Below are positions 5,546-12,867 of a DNA stretch of 14,705 bases, piece after piece. The translations under genes and the position numbers were made by a program. Under the pieces are notes generated by a model, which saw only the letters and a program-made list of their open reading frames with translations, had not been told where the DNA came from and made no database searches. Origin of the DNA: Streptomyces sp. NRRL WC-3549 (lineage in GTDB: Bacteria; Actinomycetota; Actinomycetes; Streptomycetales; Streptomycetaceae); NCBI RefSeq assembly GCF_000721935.1, contig NZ_KL585411.1:48001-62705 (forward strand). The letters run 5' to 3'. Position 1 is the first letter of the stretch. Each line of letters starts with the position of its first letter.

Positions 5546-7957
5546 ATGAGCCTCGCGCAGTTGCACTACACCGCCGCCACGGCAGGTGACGGGGGGTCGG
5601 TCGGCCGGTTCACCGCCGTCGACACCGCGATACCCGGGCCGGTGCGCACGGAGGCCGGCCCACTGCTCGCCTACGAGGCCCCGGCCGGCACCCCGGAGCG
5701 GCTCACCGACGGCGAACTCCGCGCCCTGCCCGTCGCGTTCGGCTTCAGCGCCCTCTCCGACGGCAGCCATCTGCTCAGCCGTACGGTGGCCGTCGGCGCC
5801 TCCGGTTTCCACGCCCACGCCGTCCATCTCCCGGCGGACGCCGTACTGCCCGGCCGGCTGCTGCCGGTCGCCGCGTGGGGGGCCTCCGGGTGGCTCTCCT
5901 CCGCGCCCGGACGGACACAGCCCGACCCGCTGACCTCGCTGGCCCTGTCGGGGTCTTCCGGCGGGCTCCCCCGCGACGGGCTGGGGGACTTCGCCGTGTC
6001 CCGCAGCCCCTGGCTCGCCGCCGTGCTCGGCGACATACGGCGGGCGAGCGAGGACCCGTCCGCGCCGCAGGTCGTGCTCGTGGAGCGGCACAGCGCCGAC
6101 GTGGCCCGGTGGGTCGCGCTCGCCGTCGCCGTACTGCCGCGGGAGCACGCCGAACGGCTGACCTTCACCACGTACACCCGGCGCCCCGGCGGCGCCGCGC
6201 ACCGGATCGTCGGCGTACTGCCGCAGGACGCTCCCGACGGGCGCGACCCCCGCTTCCGCGTGCATGTGACCGGCGGGCCGACCCCGACCGGCCCGGTGGC
6301 CGACGCCTGGGCCGGCACCGCCGCCCGCATCTGGCGCTACCGGGCCCCGGAACTCTTCCTGGAGGCGGCGGGACTGCCGGGCGACCCCTTCGCCGCCGGT
6401 CCGCTCGCCGTGACGGCCCTGGGCGCGGGCATCGCGCTGGGCTCGGTGGAGCGCGCCGCCGCGGCCGACTGGGCCGCGGTACGGCCGTACGCACTGGACG
6501 AGAAGCGGACCCAGCAGCTCACCGACGCCCTCACCGCGCCCGGCGAGCACCGTACGCCGGCCGAGTGCGCCGCCGCGCTCCGGCTCCTCACGGCCCTCGA
6601 CGGCCGCGCCCCGGCCACGGTCACCGCCCCGCTGGCCGCGCTGCTGGTGACGGAGGCCGTCCACGGCGGCGACGTCACCCTGGAGCCGCCGGCCCGCTCC
6701 GCGTTCGCCGGACCGGCCGGGGAACACGCGGTCGGCGCGCTCGTCGCGGAACTGGGCGAGGACCTGCTGGCCGAACTCACCGCGGGGGCCACGGGGGGCG
6801 TCGCACGGACCGTGCAACTGCTGCGCGTCGCCCGGCTGCTGGACCTGGACCGCGCGGAGGTGCTCCCGGGGGTCGTACGCCGTCTGGCGGGCGCGCTCCT
6901 CGACGACCCGGAGGCCGGGGCCTGCCCGGCGCTGCCCGATCTCCTGGACGAGCAGTTCGACGTGCGGACGGCGCTGCTGGGTGAGCTGGACCGGCTTGCC
7001 CCCGACGACCCGGCGGGCGCGGAGCGGCTGCTGGCGCGGATCACGCTGCCGTTCACGGGCGCGCAGGCGCTCCCGCATCTGCGGATGTGCGCGGCGGCGC
7101 CCGGGGCGAAGGCACGGGGCGCGGACCGGGTGGACGTCCTGCACACCGTGCTGCGGGCCGCCGGCATGTCCCCGTTCACCGAACCGCTGGTGCTGCGCAC
7201 CGCGGTGGGCCTGGTCTGGGGCGGGGACACCCTGACGGCGGCCGAGGGGCTCGCGCTGCTCGGCGAGACCACGTCGGACGCCCACCGGGCGGCCGGTACC
7301 TGGCGGCACCTGGTGGACGCCGCGCTCGCCGCACCGGCGGACGACGAGGACGGCCCCGCGCTCGCCCACGACGTGCTGCGCGCCTTCCCCCAGGAGATCG
7401 ACGCCCGGGTACGCGCCCGTCTGCTCCTGCTGGACTTCGCCCGCGAGGTCCGGTCCGGGACGGCGGAGCCCGGCTGGGCCGAGCGGATCCGCGTCCTGCG
7501 CGACCGTGCGGAACCGGTGGAGCAGTCGGTCCGGGACCACGCCTACGGCGCGGTGGCCCGCCGGCTGCTCGCCCCGGACCGGCCGGAGGCGGAGCTGTTC
7601 GCCTGTGCGCACAGCGAGGACGCGGAGCTGATCGCCGCCTACGGCCGGGCGGCCCGCCGCGAGGAGACGGCGGCCCTGCTGCGCACCGACCCCGCGTACA
7701 CGGCGAACTGCTTCGCCGTCTGGACCTCCCATCCCCACGCGGGCGGCGCCTGGACGCGGACCCGCACGGCGCTGCTCGACGAGGTCCTGCGGCCGGTGGT
7801 CCGCGCGCTGTCACCGGAGGAGGTCGCGGCGGTCGAGGCGTGTGTGGAGAGCGCGGGCACCAGCCGTACGCTCGACGCCTTCCGCGCCTGGAACCGCCCC
7901 TCCCGCTCACTGGGGCACCTCGGCAGACGCCTGGCGGGACGGGTCCGCCGGAAGTAG
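5546..7957 (+). CDS. GTPase-associated protein 1 (GAP1)-like protein
   Basis: This 803-residue protein starts with the pattern I recognise from actinobacterial GTPase-associated protein 1 N-terminal domains: AQLHYT (4-9), LTDGELRALPVAFGFSALSDGSHLLSRT (about 53-80) and FHAHAVHL (88-95). The rest is Ala/Leu/Arg-rich and predicted helical, with no transmembrane segment and no nucleotide-binding motif of its own. The C-terminus is basic (GRRLAGRVRRK). In other genomes GAP1 proteins are encoded beside a small GTPase in multi-component systems proposed to act in biological conflict. No GTPase or other partner is visible within the window. AAAGGA lies 9 nt before the ATG. A deoR terminator separates it upstream, so it is its own unit. 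The family call is fairly secure; the biochemical role is not known. Confidence 0.8.
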   Translation: MSLAQLHYTAATAGDGGSVGRFTAVDTAIPGPVRTEAGPLLAYEAPAGTPERLTDGELRALPVAFGFSALSDGSHLLSRTVAVGASGFHAHAVHLPADAVLPGRLLPVAAWGASGWLSSAPGRTQPDPLTSLALSGSSGGLPRDGLGDFAVSRSPWLAAVLGDIRRASEDPSAPQVVLVERHSADVARWVALAVAVLPREHAERLTFTTYTRRPGGAAHRIVGVLPQDAPDGRDPRFRVHVTGGPTPTGPVADAWAGTAARIWRYRAPELFLEAAGLPGDPFAAGPLAVTALGAGIALGSVERAAAADWAAVRPYALDEKRTQQLTDALTAPGEHRTPAECAAALRLLTALDGRAPATVTAPLAALLVTEAVHGGDVTLEPPARSAFAGPAGEHAVGALVAELGEDLLAELTAGATGGVARTVQLLRVARLLDLDRAEVLPGVVRRLAGALLDDPEAGACPALPDLLDEQFDVRTALLGELDRLAPDDPAGAERLLARITLPFTGAQALPHLRMCAAAPGAKARGADRVDVLHTVLRAAGMSPFTEPLVLRTAVGLVWGGDTLTAAEGLALLGETTSDAHRAAGTWRHLVDAALAAPADDEDGPALAHDVLRAFPQEIDARVRARLLLLDFAREVRSGTAEPGWAERIRVLRDRAEPVEQSVRDHAYGAVARRLLAPDRPEAELFACAHSEDAELIAAYGRAARREETAALLRTDPAYTANCFAVWTSHPHAGGAWTRTRTALLDEVLRPVVRALSPEEVAAVEACVESAGTSRTLDAFRAWNRPSRSLGHLGRRLAGRVRRK

Positions 7958-8087
7958 CCGCCGCATCCACCGGCATGGCAACGGCCCGCGCACGCGAAAG
8001 GCGCTCCGCTAAGGTGTCACGCGGTGTTGGGCGACCGCGTCGGTCGCGGCCGGCAACGCGAAGCGGACGAACCGTGTTCTCACCGCG

Positions 8088-8408
8088 GTGGGCGCCAAGT
8101 ACGTGGGGCTCATTCCGGTCGGCGGCGACGTGGTGGGATGGATACAGGAGGACATCACGGACTCCGTCCTCAAGAAGGCGGAGAAGGACACCTCCGGCGA
8201 GGCCCGTCTGGAGTCCTCCATGGGGTATTCGGAATCCGAGGGCGCGGCGAAGAAAGCGGCCGCGAAAGCTGTGGAAACCGTCGGAAAGGCCGCAGGGCTC
8301 ACGCCCGAGCAGTACCGGGACTACCAGGGCTACGCGTCCACCCAGACGGCGACGGCCCACTCCGTCGGGCGTGACCTGGTGGCCAGCTCACACCCGAGGG
8401 GCCATTGA
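8088..8408 (+). pseudogene. C-terminal remnant of a larger, probably secretion-linked protein
   Basis: From the first available start, GTG 8088, the frame encodes 106 residues (GAKYVGLIPVGGDVVGWIQEDI and so on), but the coding-like sequence continues upstream to about 8031 (ATASVAAGNAKRTNRVLTAV) and ends at an in-frame TAA at 8010-8012. No ribosome binding site precedes the GTG. The fragment resembles, from memory, the C-terminal end of long Streptomyces hypothetical proteins of the DUF6571/WXG-like type, with a short Gly/Ile helix followed by a charged tail. I read it as the surviving 3' end of a decayed gene. Base composition is less GC-rich than in the flanking genes. The stop lies 2 nt before the ATG of the lipoprotein gene, so the two were probably an operon. 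It could instead be a genuine small gene. Confidence 0.5.
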
Positions 8409-8428
8409 CCATGCGCCGACGTACGTAG
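8396..8428 (+). other. Original lipoprotein start with premature amber stop
   Basis: GAGGGG (8396-8401) lies 9 nt before an ATG (8411) that opens in frame with the lipoprotein. The first five codons read MRRRT, an ideal basic signal-peptide n-region, and the sixth is TAG (8426-8428). Beyond it the frame continues LSTAIVAGSVLAAMLTGC. Good start, good signal peptide and one stop codon together indicate a nonsense mutation; CAG or TGG to TAG would each need a single change. Confidence 0.75.
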
Positions 8429-8443
8429 CTTTCCACCGCAATT

Positions 8444-8974
8444 GTGGCCGGGTCGGTCCTTGCCGCGATGCTGACCGGTTGCTCACAAGAGACGAAGTCC
8501 GTGCCGGAACTGCCTGGTCGGCTCTGCTGGGGCAGTCTCCCTTCCGAGGACGTTGCGCCGCTCCTGCCCACAGGCGAGAAGGCTGTGGAGGAAGCGACTC
8601 CGCCCGTTCTCCCACGCCCTTTGGCCTCAGCGGCGTGCACCCTCCGCATCGACGGGCGGCCCTCGTTCCAGGTGCTGGCGTATCGACGGAGTTACGAGAA
8701 GTGGGTCAAGTGGGGATCCGTTGCCGGGCCTGACCCCGACACGATCGACGTAGGTGAGAAAGGCGTCATCTGGGACGAAGGAGCAGCCTCCTGTTTCGCA
8801 TGCGAGACACCGGACCCCTCTTCCGGGCGCGGCTCCTTCATCGAACTGCGCCTCAGCACGTTCCGATCGGAGAATGCCCCAGAAAAGGAATCGCGCACTA
8901 TTCTTCCGGATCTTTTGCAGCAGCTGGAAACCTTTGCCGGACGAAAGCTGGGATGCGGCGCACCGCGAAGGTGA
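8444..8974 (+). CDS. Putative lipoprotein of unknown function, N-terminus disrupted
   Basis: If translation begins at GTG 8444, the product has 176 residues and starts with AGSVLAAMLTGC, a hydrophobic stretch ending in a lipobox (LTGC), with Cys13 as the lipidation site. The original signal peptide begins at ATG 8411 but is interrupted by TAG, so this shortened form lacks the basic n-region and may be exported poorly or not made. The mature part is soluble, with further cysteines at LCWGS, AACTL, SCFAC and KLGCG that could form disulfides outside the cell. I do not recognise a catalytic motif. It follows the decayed fragment by 2 nt, and the pair probably belonged to one secretion-linked unit. 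It may be a pseudogene. Confidence 0.55.
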   Translation: MAGSVLAAMLTGCSQETKSVPELPGRLCWGSLPSEDVAPLLPTGEKAVEEATPPVLPRPLASAACTLRIDGRPSFQVLAYRRSYEKWVKWGSVAGPDPDTIDVGEKGVIWDEGAASCFACETPDPSSGRGSFIELRLSTFRSENAPEKESRTILPDLLQQLETFAGRKLGCGAPRR

Positions 8975-9010
8975 GCACCAGGGGCGGGCCCCGGGGTGCG
9001 AGCCGACAGC

Positions 9011-9024
9011 CCCGCCGAGGCGGG
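9011..9024 (+). terminator. Short hairpin after the lipoprotein gene
   Basis: CCCGC (9011-9015), loop CGAG and GCGGG (9020-9024) form a compact stem 37 bp past the lipoprotein stop. It is a possible terminator, but weak, and expected by chance in such GC-rich DNA. Confidence 0.25.
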
Positions 9025-9051
9025 TACCGTGGAGTGTTCCGATCTCGTGTG

Positions 9052-9082
9052 CCTCCGGTGGGCTGCGTGACACCCCAGGAGG
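9052..9082 (+). promoter_or_regulatory. Ribosome binding site with possible sequestering stem
   Basis: AGGAGG (9077-9082), a perfect Shine-Dalgarno, lies 7 nt before the ATG at 9090. CCTCC (9052-9056) is complementary to its GGAGG, and GGTG (9057-9060) to CACC (9071-9074), so the leader could fold over the ribosome binding site with a 3-nt bulge. The binding site is secure; the stem as a control element is speculative. Confidence 0.35.
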
Positions 9083-9089
9083 AAACAGC

Positions 9090-9560
9090 ATGACGACGAA
9101 CCGTGGACGCAAGGACGTGATCCGGGACCGGATGGCGGCGACCGGGGAGTCGTACAACGTCGCCGCGCGCAATCTCAAGGCGATGAAGGACACGGCCGCG
9201 ACCCGTGCCGCCGTCCTCACGCAGCGGTGGACGCCCGCCGGGTCGGCGGACGTGCCCTGTCCCTGCGGCAGCACCTGCGAGCCGGGCGAACCGTGCGGTC
9301 ACTGCCACGCACGGCACCTGCACGTGAAGCGGTACCCGGGCAGCGTCACGGACGTGGAGGTCTGGGCGGACCGTTACGAGTGCACCGGCTGCTCGTCCTC
9401 GTACACGCTGACCGTCCGGCTGGCCGGACGGCCCTGGGGTGTCGCCGAGACCGTGGTCCGGGGCGCGGGCGCCGAGGAGAGCGTCCAGGCCACGGTGTTC
9501 CCTGGGGTCATGCACCCGCTGCTGCGGGCCGCGGCGGCCGAGGAGTCCGCAGACGCCTGA
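9090..9560 (+). CDS. Small cysteine-rich, putative zinc-binding protein
   Basis: This is a 156-residue protein I cannot assign to a named function. The N-terminus (KDVIRDRMAATGESYNVAARNLK, about 8-30) is a basic helical motif that I recall being attached to many unrelated actinobacterial proteins. Next come CPCG (57-60), C63, CGHC (69-72) with several histidines, and YECTGC (97-101), spaced like one or two zinc knuckles. The C-terminal half (TLTVRLAGRPWGVAETVVRG) looks like a small beta domain. No transmembrane or signal segment is visible, so it is probably cytoplasmic. A strong ribosome binding site sets the start; the frame is open further upstream but that part overlaps the lipoprotein gene. 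It faces msrB convergently across 33 bp. Nucleic-acid or metal binding is possible, but this is inference. Confidence 0.7.
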   Translation: MTTNRGRKDVIRDRMAATGESYNVAARNLKAMKDTAATRAAVLTQRWTPAGSADVPCPCGSTCEPGEPCGHCHARHLHVKRYPGSVTDVEVWADRYECTGCSSSYTLTVRLAGRPWGVAETVVRGAGAEESVQATVFPGVMHPLLRAAAAEESADA

Positions 9561-9593
9561 CACCGGCCGCCCGGCCCGCTCACCGGGAAGCCG

Positions 9594-10001
9594 TCAGGCC
9601 TCCTCCGGCTCCAGCCGCAGCGAGATCGAGTTGATGCAGTAGCGCTGGTCGGTGGGGGTCGGGTACCCCTCGCCCTCGAAGACGTGGCCGAGGTGCGACC
9701 CGCACCGGGCGCAGCGCACCTCGGTGCGGACCATGCCGTGGCTGGTGTCCGCGATCAGCTCGACGGCGTCGGTGTCCTTCGGGTCGTAGAAGGACGGCCA
9801 GCCGCAGTGGGACTCGAACCTGGTGTCGGAGCGGAAGAGCTCCGCCCCGCAGGCACGGCAGGAGTAGACGCCTGCCGTCCTGGTGTCGGTGTACTCACCG
9901 ACGAACGCCGGCTCGGTGCCGGCCTTGCGCAGCACCGCGTACTCGGCGGGGGTGAGCTCCGCCCGCCATTGCTCGTCCGGCTTCTCGACGTCGTAGGACA
10001 C
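9594..10001 (-). CDS. msrB: Peptide-methionine (R)-S-oxide reductase MsrB
   Basis: MsrB reduces the R-isomer of methionine sulfoxide in oxidised proteins, using thioredoxin for recycling. The 135 residues have normal family length. Two zinc-binding pairs, CRAC (48-51) and CARC (97-100), and the signature HCGWPSF (65-71) are present. RYCINS (120-125) carries the catalytic Cys122, and Cys66 is the likely resolving cysteine. The start is GTG. Its ribosome binding site GAGGAG overlaps the murC stop codon, so translation is probably coupled to murC. Both genes are likely one transcript. All functional residues are in place, so an active enzyme is expected in the cytoplasm. Confidence 0.96.
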   Translation of the reverse strand: MSYDVEKPDEQWRAELTPAEYAVLRKAGTEPAFVGEYTDTRTAGVYSCRACGAELFRSDTRFESHCGWPSFYDPKDTDAVELIADTSHGMVRTEVRCARCGSHLGHVFEGEGYPTPTDQRYCINSISLRLEPEEA

Positions 10002-10010
10002 GGTGGCTCC

Positions 10011-11405
10011 TCAGTTCGACAGGTGGTCCAGGATCCGCGGGCCGAGGTCGGTGACGTCGCCCGCTCCCATGGTGAGAACGAGATCGCCGGGCTTCGCCAT
10101 TCCCGCCACGGCGGCGGGGACCTGGGCCTTGTCGTGGACGGCCGTGACCTCGGCACCGGCCGCCTTCGCGGCGTCGATGACCAGCGCGCTGGTGACACCC
10201 GGGACCGGGTCCTCACGGGCCGGATAGATGTCCAGGACCAGGGAGGCGTCCGCGAGGGCGAGGGCCTGGCCCATCTCGGTGCCGAGCTCCTGCGTACGGG
10301 AGAAGAGGTGCGGCTGGAAGACCACCAGCAGCCGGGACGTGGCGGCCGCGCCCCGCATGGCCTCCAGGTCGGCGGCCATCTCCGTGGGGTGGTGCGCGTA
10401 CGAGTCGATGACCTGGACGCCCGCCGCCTCGCCCTTGAGCTGGAGGCGGCGCTTGACGCCGGTGTACGTGCCGATCGAGGAGGCCAGGTTGTGGGCCGGG
10501 ACACCGAGAGCGACCCCGGCGGCGAGGGCCGCGACCGCGTTGAGGGCGTAGTGGCGGCCGGGCACGGAGACGGTGAAGGTGAGGTACTTGCCGCCCAGGA
10601 CGACGGTGACCTCGCTGGTCAGACCGCGCGGGGTGATCTTGTGCACCCGTACGTCGGCGTCCTCGGCCTCGCCGTAGGTGACGACCTGGAGGCCGTCCTG
10701 TCCACGGACCCGGCGGGTCAGCTCCACGGCGCCCGCCTGGTCGGCGGAGACGACGAGCGTGCCGCCGGGGACGACCTTGCCGACGAACGTGCCGAAGGAC
10801 TCGTAGATCTCGTCCATCGACGCGTAGTTGGCGTGGTGGTCCAGCTCGACGTTGAGGACGATCGCGACCTGGGGGGCGTACTTCTGGAAGCTGCGGTCGC
10901 TCTCGTCGGCCTCGGCGACGAAGATGTCGCCCTCGCCGTTCGCGGCGTTCGTGCCGGGCCCCTCCAGGTCGCCGCCGATGGCGTACGAGGGGGCCAGGCC
11001 CAGGCCGGACAGGGCGACGGCGAGCATCGACGTGGTGGTGGTCTTGCCGTGCGTACCGGCGACGGCGATCGCGCGCGCGCCGTCCATCAGGGCGGCGAGC
11101 GCGTCGGAGCGGTGCACGACGGGGACGGACAGCTCCTTTGCGCGGACCAGCTCGGGGTTGTCCGGGCGGATGGCGCTGGAGACGACCACGCAGGACGCGT
11201 CGTCCGCGAGGTGACCGGCGGCGTGCCCGATGTGGACGGTCGCCCCCAGCGCGCGCAGCGCCTCGGCGCCGGCGGACTCCTTGGCGTCGCTGCCCGCCAC
11301 CTTCGCCCCCCGCTGGGCGAGGATCTTGGCGATGCCCGACATTCCGGCGCCGCCGATGCCGATGAAGTGCGGCCGTTCCAGGGCGGCGGGAATACCGGGT
11401 GCCAT
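10011..11405 (-). CDS. murC: UDP-N-acetylmuramate--L-alanine ligase MurC
   Basis: MurC adds L-alanine to UDP-N-acetylmuramate with ATP, the first amino acid of the peptidoglycan stem peptide, in the cytoplasm. The 464-residue protein has the three Mur-ligase domains: an N-terminal UDP-binding Rossmann domain with GIGGAGMSG (16-24), a central ATP domain with P-loop GTHGKTTTT (117-125), EADESD (165-170) and NVELDHHANY (185-194), and a C-terminal domain with SYAHHPTEM. GGAGGA lies 7 nt before the ATG. The gene is away from the usual division/cell-wall cluster, an arrangement I recall for Streptomyces, and is followed directly by msrB. No defect is visible. Confidence 0.97.
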   Translation of the reverse strand: MAPGIPAALERPHFIGIGGAGMSGIAKILAQRGAKVAGSDAKESAGAEALRALGATVHIGHAAGHLADDASCVVVSSAIRPDNPELVRAKELSVPVVHRSDALAALMDGARAIAVAGTHGKTTTTSMLAVALSGLGLAPSYAIGGDLEGPGTNAANGEGDIFVAEADESDRSFQKYAPQVAIVLNVELDHHANYASMDEIYESFGTFVGKVVPGGTLVVSADQAGAVELTRRVRGQDGLQVVTYGEAEDADVRVHKITPRGLTSEVTVVLGGKYLTFTVSVPGRHYALNAVAALAAGVALGVPAHNLASSIGTYTGVKRRLQLKGEAAGVQVIDSYAHHPTEMAADLEAMRGAAATSRLLVVFQPHLFSRTQELGTEMGQALALADASLVLDIYPAREDPVPGVTSALVIDAAKAAGAEVTAVHDKAQVPAAVAGMAKPGDLVLTMGAGDVTDLGPRILDHLSN

Positions 11406-11475
11406 CTGTGGGTCCTCCGAGGGTGTGCGGTTCCAGGGCGCGGACGGGGCCGGCCCGGATCCGCGAGGCCCCAGC

Positions 11476-11946
11476 CTATTCGTTGTGCGCGAAGAGCTTG
11501 AGCACCGGTACGCCCACCTTGTGACGGGCCCGTGACGCCCAGTCCCGGTGGAAGAACTCCTCGACGTAGTGCGGCGCGGTCAGCACGATGACCTCGTCGG
11601 CCCCGGACTCCTCGACCACGCTCTTCAGCCTGTCCAGGGGGTGGTCCTCGACCACCTGTCCGACCGCCTCGGCGCCGGCCTTGCGCAGCTCCTGGAGCGA
11701 GTACTCCAGCGCCACCGCGGCGGGCTCCTGGGCGTCCCGGCCCTCCGGTTCCTCGTTCTCCCGGACGGCTTCCTTCAGCTCCCCGAGCGCCACGTCGTCG
11801 ATCGCGCGCAGCAGGACGTCGGCCTGGTCGCCGCGGGGCTGCATCAGGACGACGAACGAGATCCGCTCCTCACCGTGGAGCGTGGTGACGAACTCCACGT
11901 CCTCGGGGGTGAGGGGTTTCTCGATCATCAAAACGCTTGTGAACAC
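11476..11946 (-). CDS. Conserved actinobacterial Usp-like protein
   Basis: This is a 156-residue acidic protein. The order of hydrophobic strands and helices, especially the end (ADEVIVLTAPHY near 116-127, then HKVGVPVLKLFAH near 142-154), resembles a universal-stress-protein-like Rossmann fold. No clear ATP-binding G-2x-G-9x-G motif is seen. I recall Streptomyces homologues annotated as indole-3-glycerol phosphate synthase, but no TrpC active-site pattern is present, so that name should not be used. I chose GTG 11946 because GGAAGG (11955-11960) is 8 nt upstream and homologues, as I remember them, begin FTSVLMIEK. The frame from 12039 adds 31 residues of non-conserved leader. A promoter lies upstream. 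It precedes murC by 70 bp and may be co-transcribed. Its function is unknown. Confidence 0.78.
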   Translation of the reverse strand: MFTSVLMIEKPLTPEDVEFVTTLHGEERISFVVLMQPRGDQADVLLRAIDDVALGELKEAVRENEEPEGRDAQEPAAVALEYSLQELRKAGAEAVGQVVEDHPLDRLKSVVEESGADEVIVLTAPHYVEEFFHRDWASRARHKVGVPVLKLFAHNE

Positions 11947-12010
11947 GACAGGCGCCTTCCGCTTCATCTCTTCGACCGTGGTTCGGCCGCTGCTGCTGAA
12001 ACCATCCTTC

Positions 12011-12039
12011 CCCGTAATTGCACGGGGTTGCAGGGTCAA
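12011..12039 (-). promoter_or_regulatory. Promoter of the Usp-like gene with overlapping inverted repeat
   Basis: On the minus strand the -35-like TTGACC (12039-12034), a 17-nt spacer and the -10-like TACGGG (12016-12011) predict transcription from about 12004, giving a leader of about 58 nt. CCCCGT (12010-12015) and ACGGGG (12022-12027) form a perfect 6-bp inverted repeat with a 6-bp centre, covering the -10. That would be a natural repressor site, though none is known. Confidence 0.5.
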
Positions 12040-12063
12040 GTCTGCCCATCCGGAGCTAACCGG

Positions 12064-12079
12064 AACGGAAAATTCCGTT
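12064..12079 (-). terminator. AT-richer palindrome after the pyrimidine reductase gene
   Basis: AACGGAA (12064-12070) and TTCCGTT (12073-12079) are exact complements around two central bases. On the minus strand this starts 5 bp after the reductase stop, so a terminator is possible. The tight centre and AT content would equally suit a protein-binding site for the promoter just downstream. Confidence 0.35.
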
Positions 12080-12084
12080 ACGTG

Positions 12085-12867
12085 TCAGATCTTTCCGTAC
12101 CGACTGAAGAGGAATCCTGCCTCCTCCAGCAGCGATGTGAGGGCGAAACGTTCCGGCACGCTCATCGCGGGCCCGGTCGCGATACGCTGCGCGCCACCCG
12201 CGGTGAGCATCGGCGAGACGGTCAGGCAGAGCTCGTCCAGCACCCCCGCCGCCACGAACTGCCCGAGGAGCCTCGGCCCGCCCTCCGTGAGCAGCCGGGT
12301 GTGGCCGCGGGCGGCCAGCTCCGCCACCGCGCGCGCCGGCTCGACCACCGCCCCCTCCCCGGCGAACAGCACCTCGGCACCCGCCTCGCGTGCGGCGTGG
12401 ACGCGGTCGGCCGGTGCGCCGGCCCCGGTGATCAGCAGGGTCGGGACCAGCGGCGACACGAACAGCGGCAGCGAGAAGTCCAGGTCGAGGCCCGCGCTCA
12501 CGACGGCGATCGCGGGAGCGGGACCCTGCCCGGCCGCCGCCCGCCGGTCCGCGAACGCCTCGCGCGCGCGGGCCGGCCGGTAGCCCTCCAGCCGTACCGT
12601 CTCCGCGCCGACGAGGACGGCGTCGGCCAGGCCGCGCAGGGTGCCGAAGATCCGCATGTCCGCGGCGCAGGAGATGCCCTGGGAGCGGCCGTCGTGCTGG
12701 GCGGCGCCGTCCAGCGTGGACACCATGTTGGCGCGCAGCCAGGGGCGCTCCCGGCCGGGGTACGCGTAGGCCTCGGCCAGCTCGTCGAGCGTCCACTCGC
12801 GGCCGGTGGCCGCCTCCGGGCGGGGGGCCGGGGTCGTCAGGTCCGTCACAGGGAACAGGCGTCGCAT
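12085..12867 (-). CDS. RibD C-terminal-domain pyrimidine reductase family protein
   Basis: This 260-residue protein belongs to the RibD_C/dihydrofolate-reductase-like fold, which in riboflavin synthesis reduces the ribosyl side chain of the deaminated pyrimidine with NADPH. Visible motifs are RANMVSTLDGA (45-55), ADAVLVGAETVRLEGY (81-96, nicotinamide/phosphate-binding loop), LLTEGGPRLLG (192-202) and TVSPMLTAGG (216-225). There is no N-terminal deaminase domain, and no other riboflavin gene is nearby, so it may be a stand-alone reductase whose substrate differs from RibD's. I chose ATG 12867 because MRRLFP is the usual opening; the frame from 12945 overlaps the divergent zapE start. No Shine-Dalgarno is present; CAGACT 7 nt upstream may be a -10 for a leaderless transcript. 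Confidence 0.85.
   Translation of the reverse strand: MRRLFPVTDLTTPAPRPEAATGREWTLDELAEAYAYPGRERPWLRANMVSTLDGAAQHDGRSQGISCAADMRIFGTLRGLADAVLVGAETVRLEGYRPARAREAFADRRAAAGQGPAPAIAVVSAGLDLDFSLPLFVSPLVPTLLITGAGAPADRVHAAREAGAEVLFAGEGAVVEPARAVAELAARGHTRLLTEGGPRLLGQFVAAGVLDELCLTVSPMLTAGGAQRIATGPAMSVPERFALTSLLEEAGFLFSRYGKI

Noticed and set aside
5282..7738. Minus-strand frame of 818 codons antisense to GAP1
   Set aside because: Such long antisense frames are usual in high-GC genes. The GAP1 frame has recognisable motifs and a ribosome binding site; this one is Arg/Gly/Val repeats only.
8088..8974. Toxin-antitoxin or toxin-immunity pair
   Set aside because: The first gene is only a C-terminal fragment without a recognisable toxin domain and the second is a lipoprotein with a broken signal peptide. 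Nothing visible supports a toxin or immunity role.
11476..11946. Indole-3-glycerol phosphate synthase (TrpC)
   Set aside because: The protein is too short for the TIM barrel and has no TrpC active-site motifs; the fold pattern is Usp-like.
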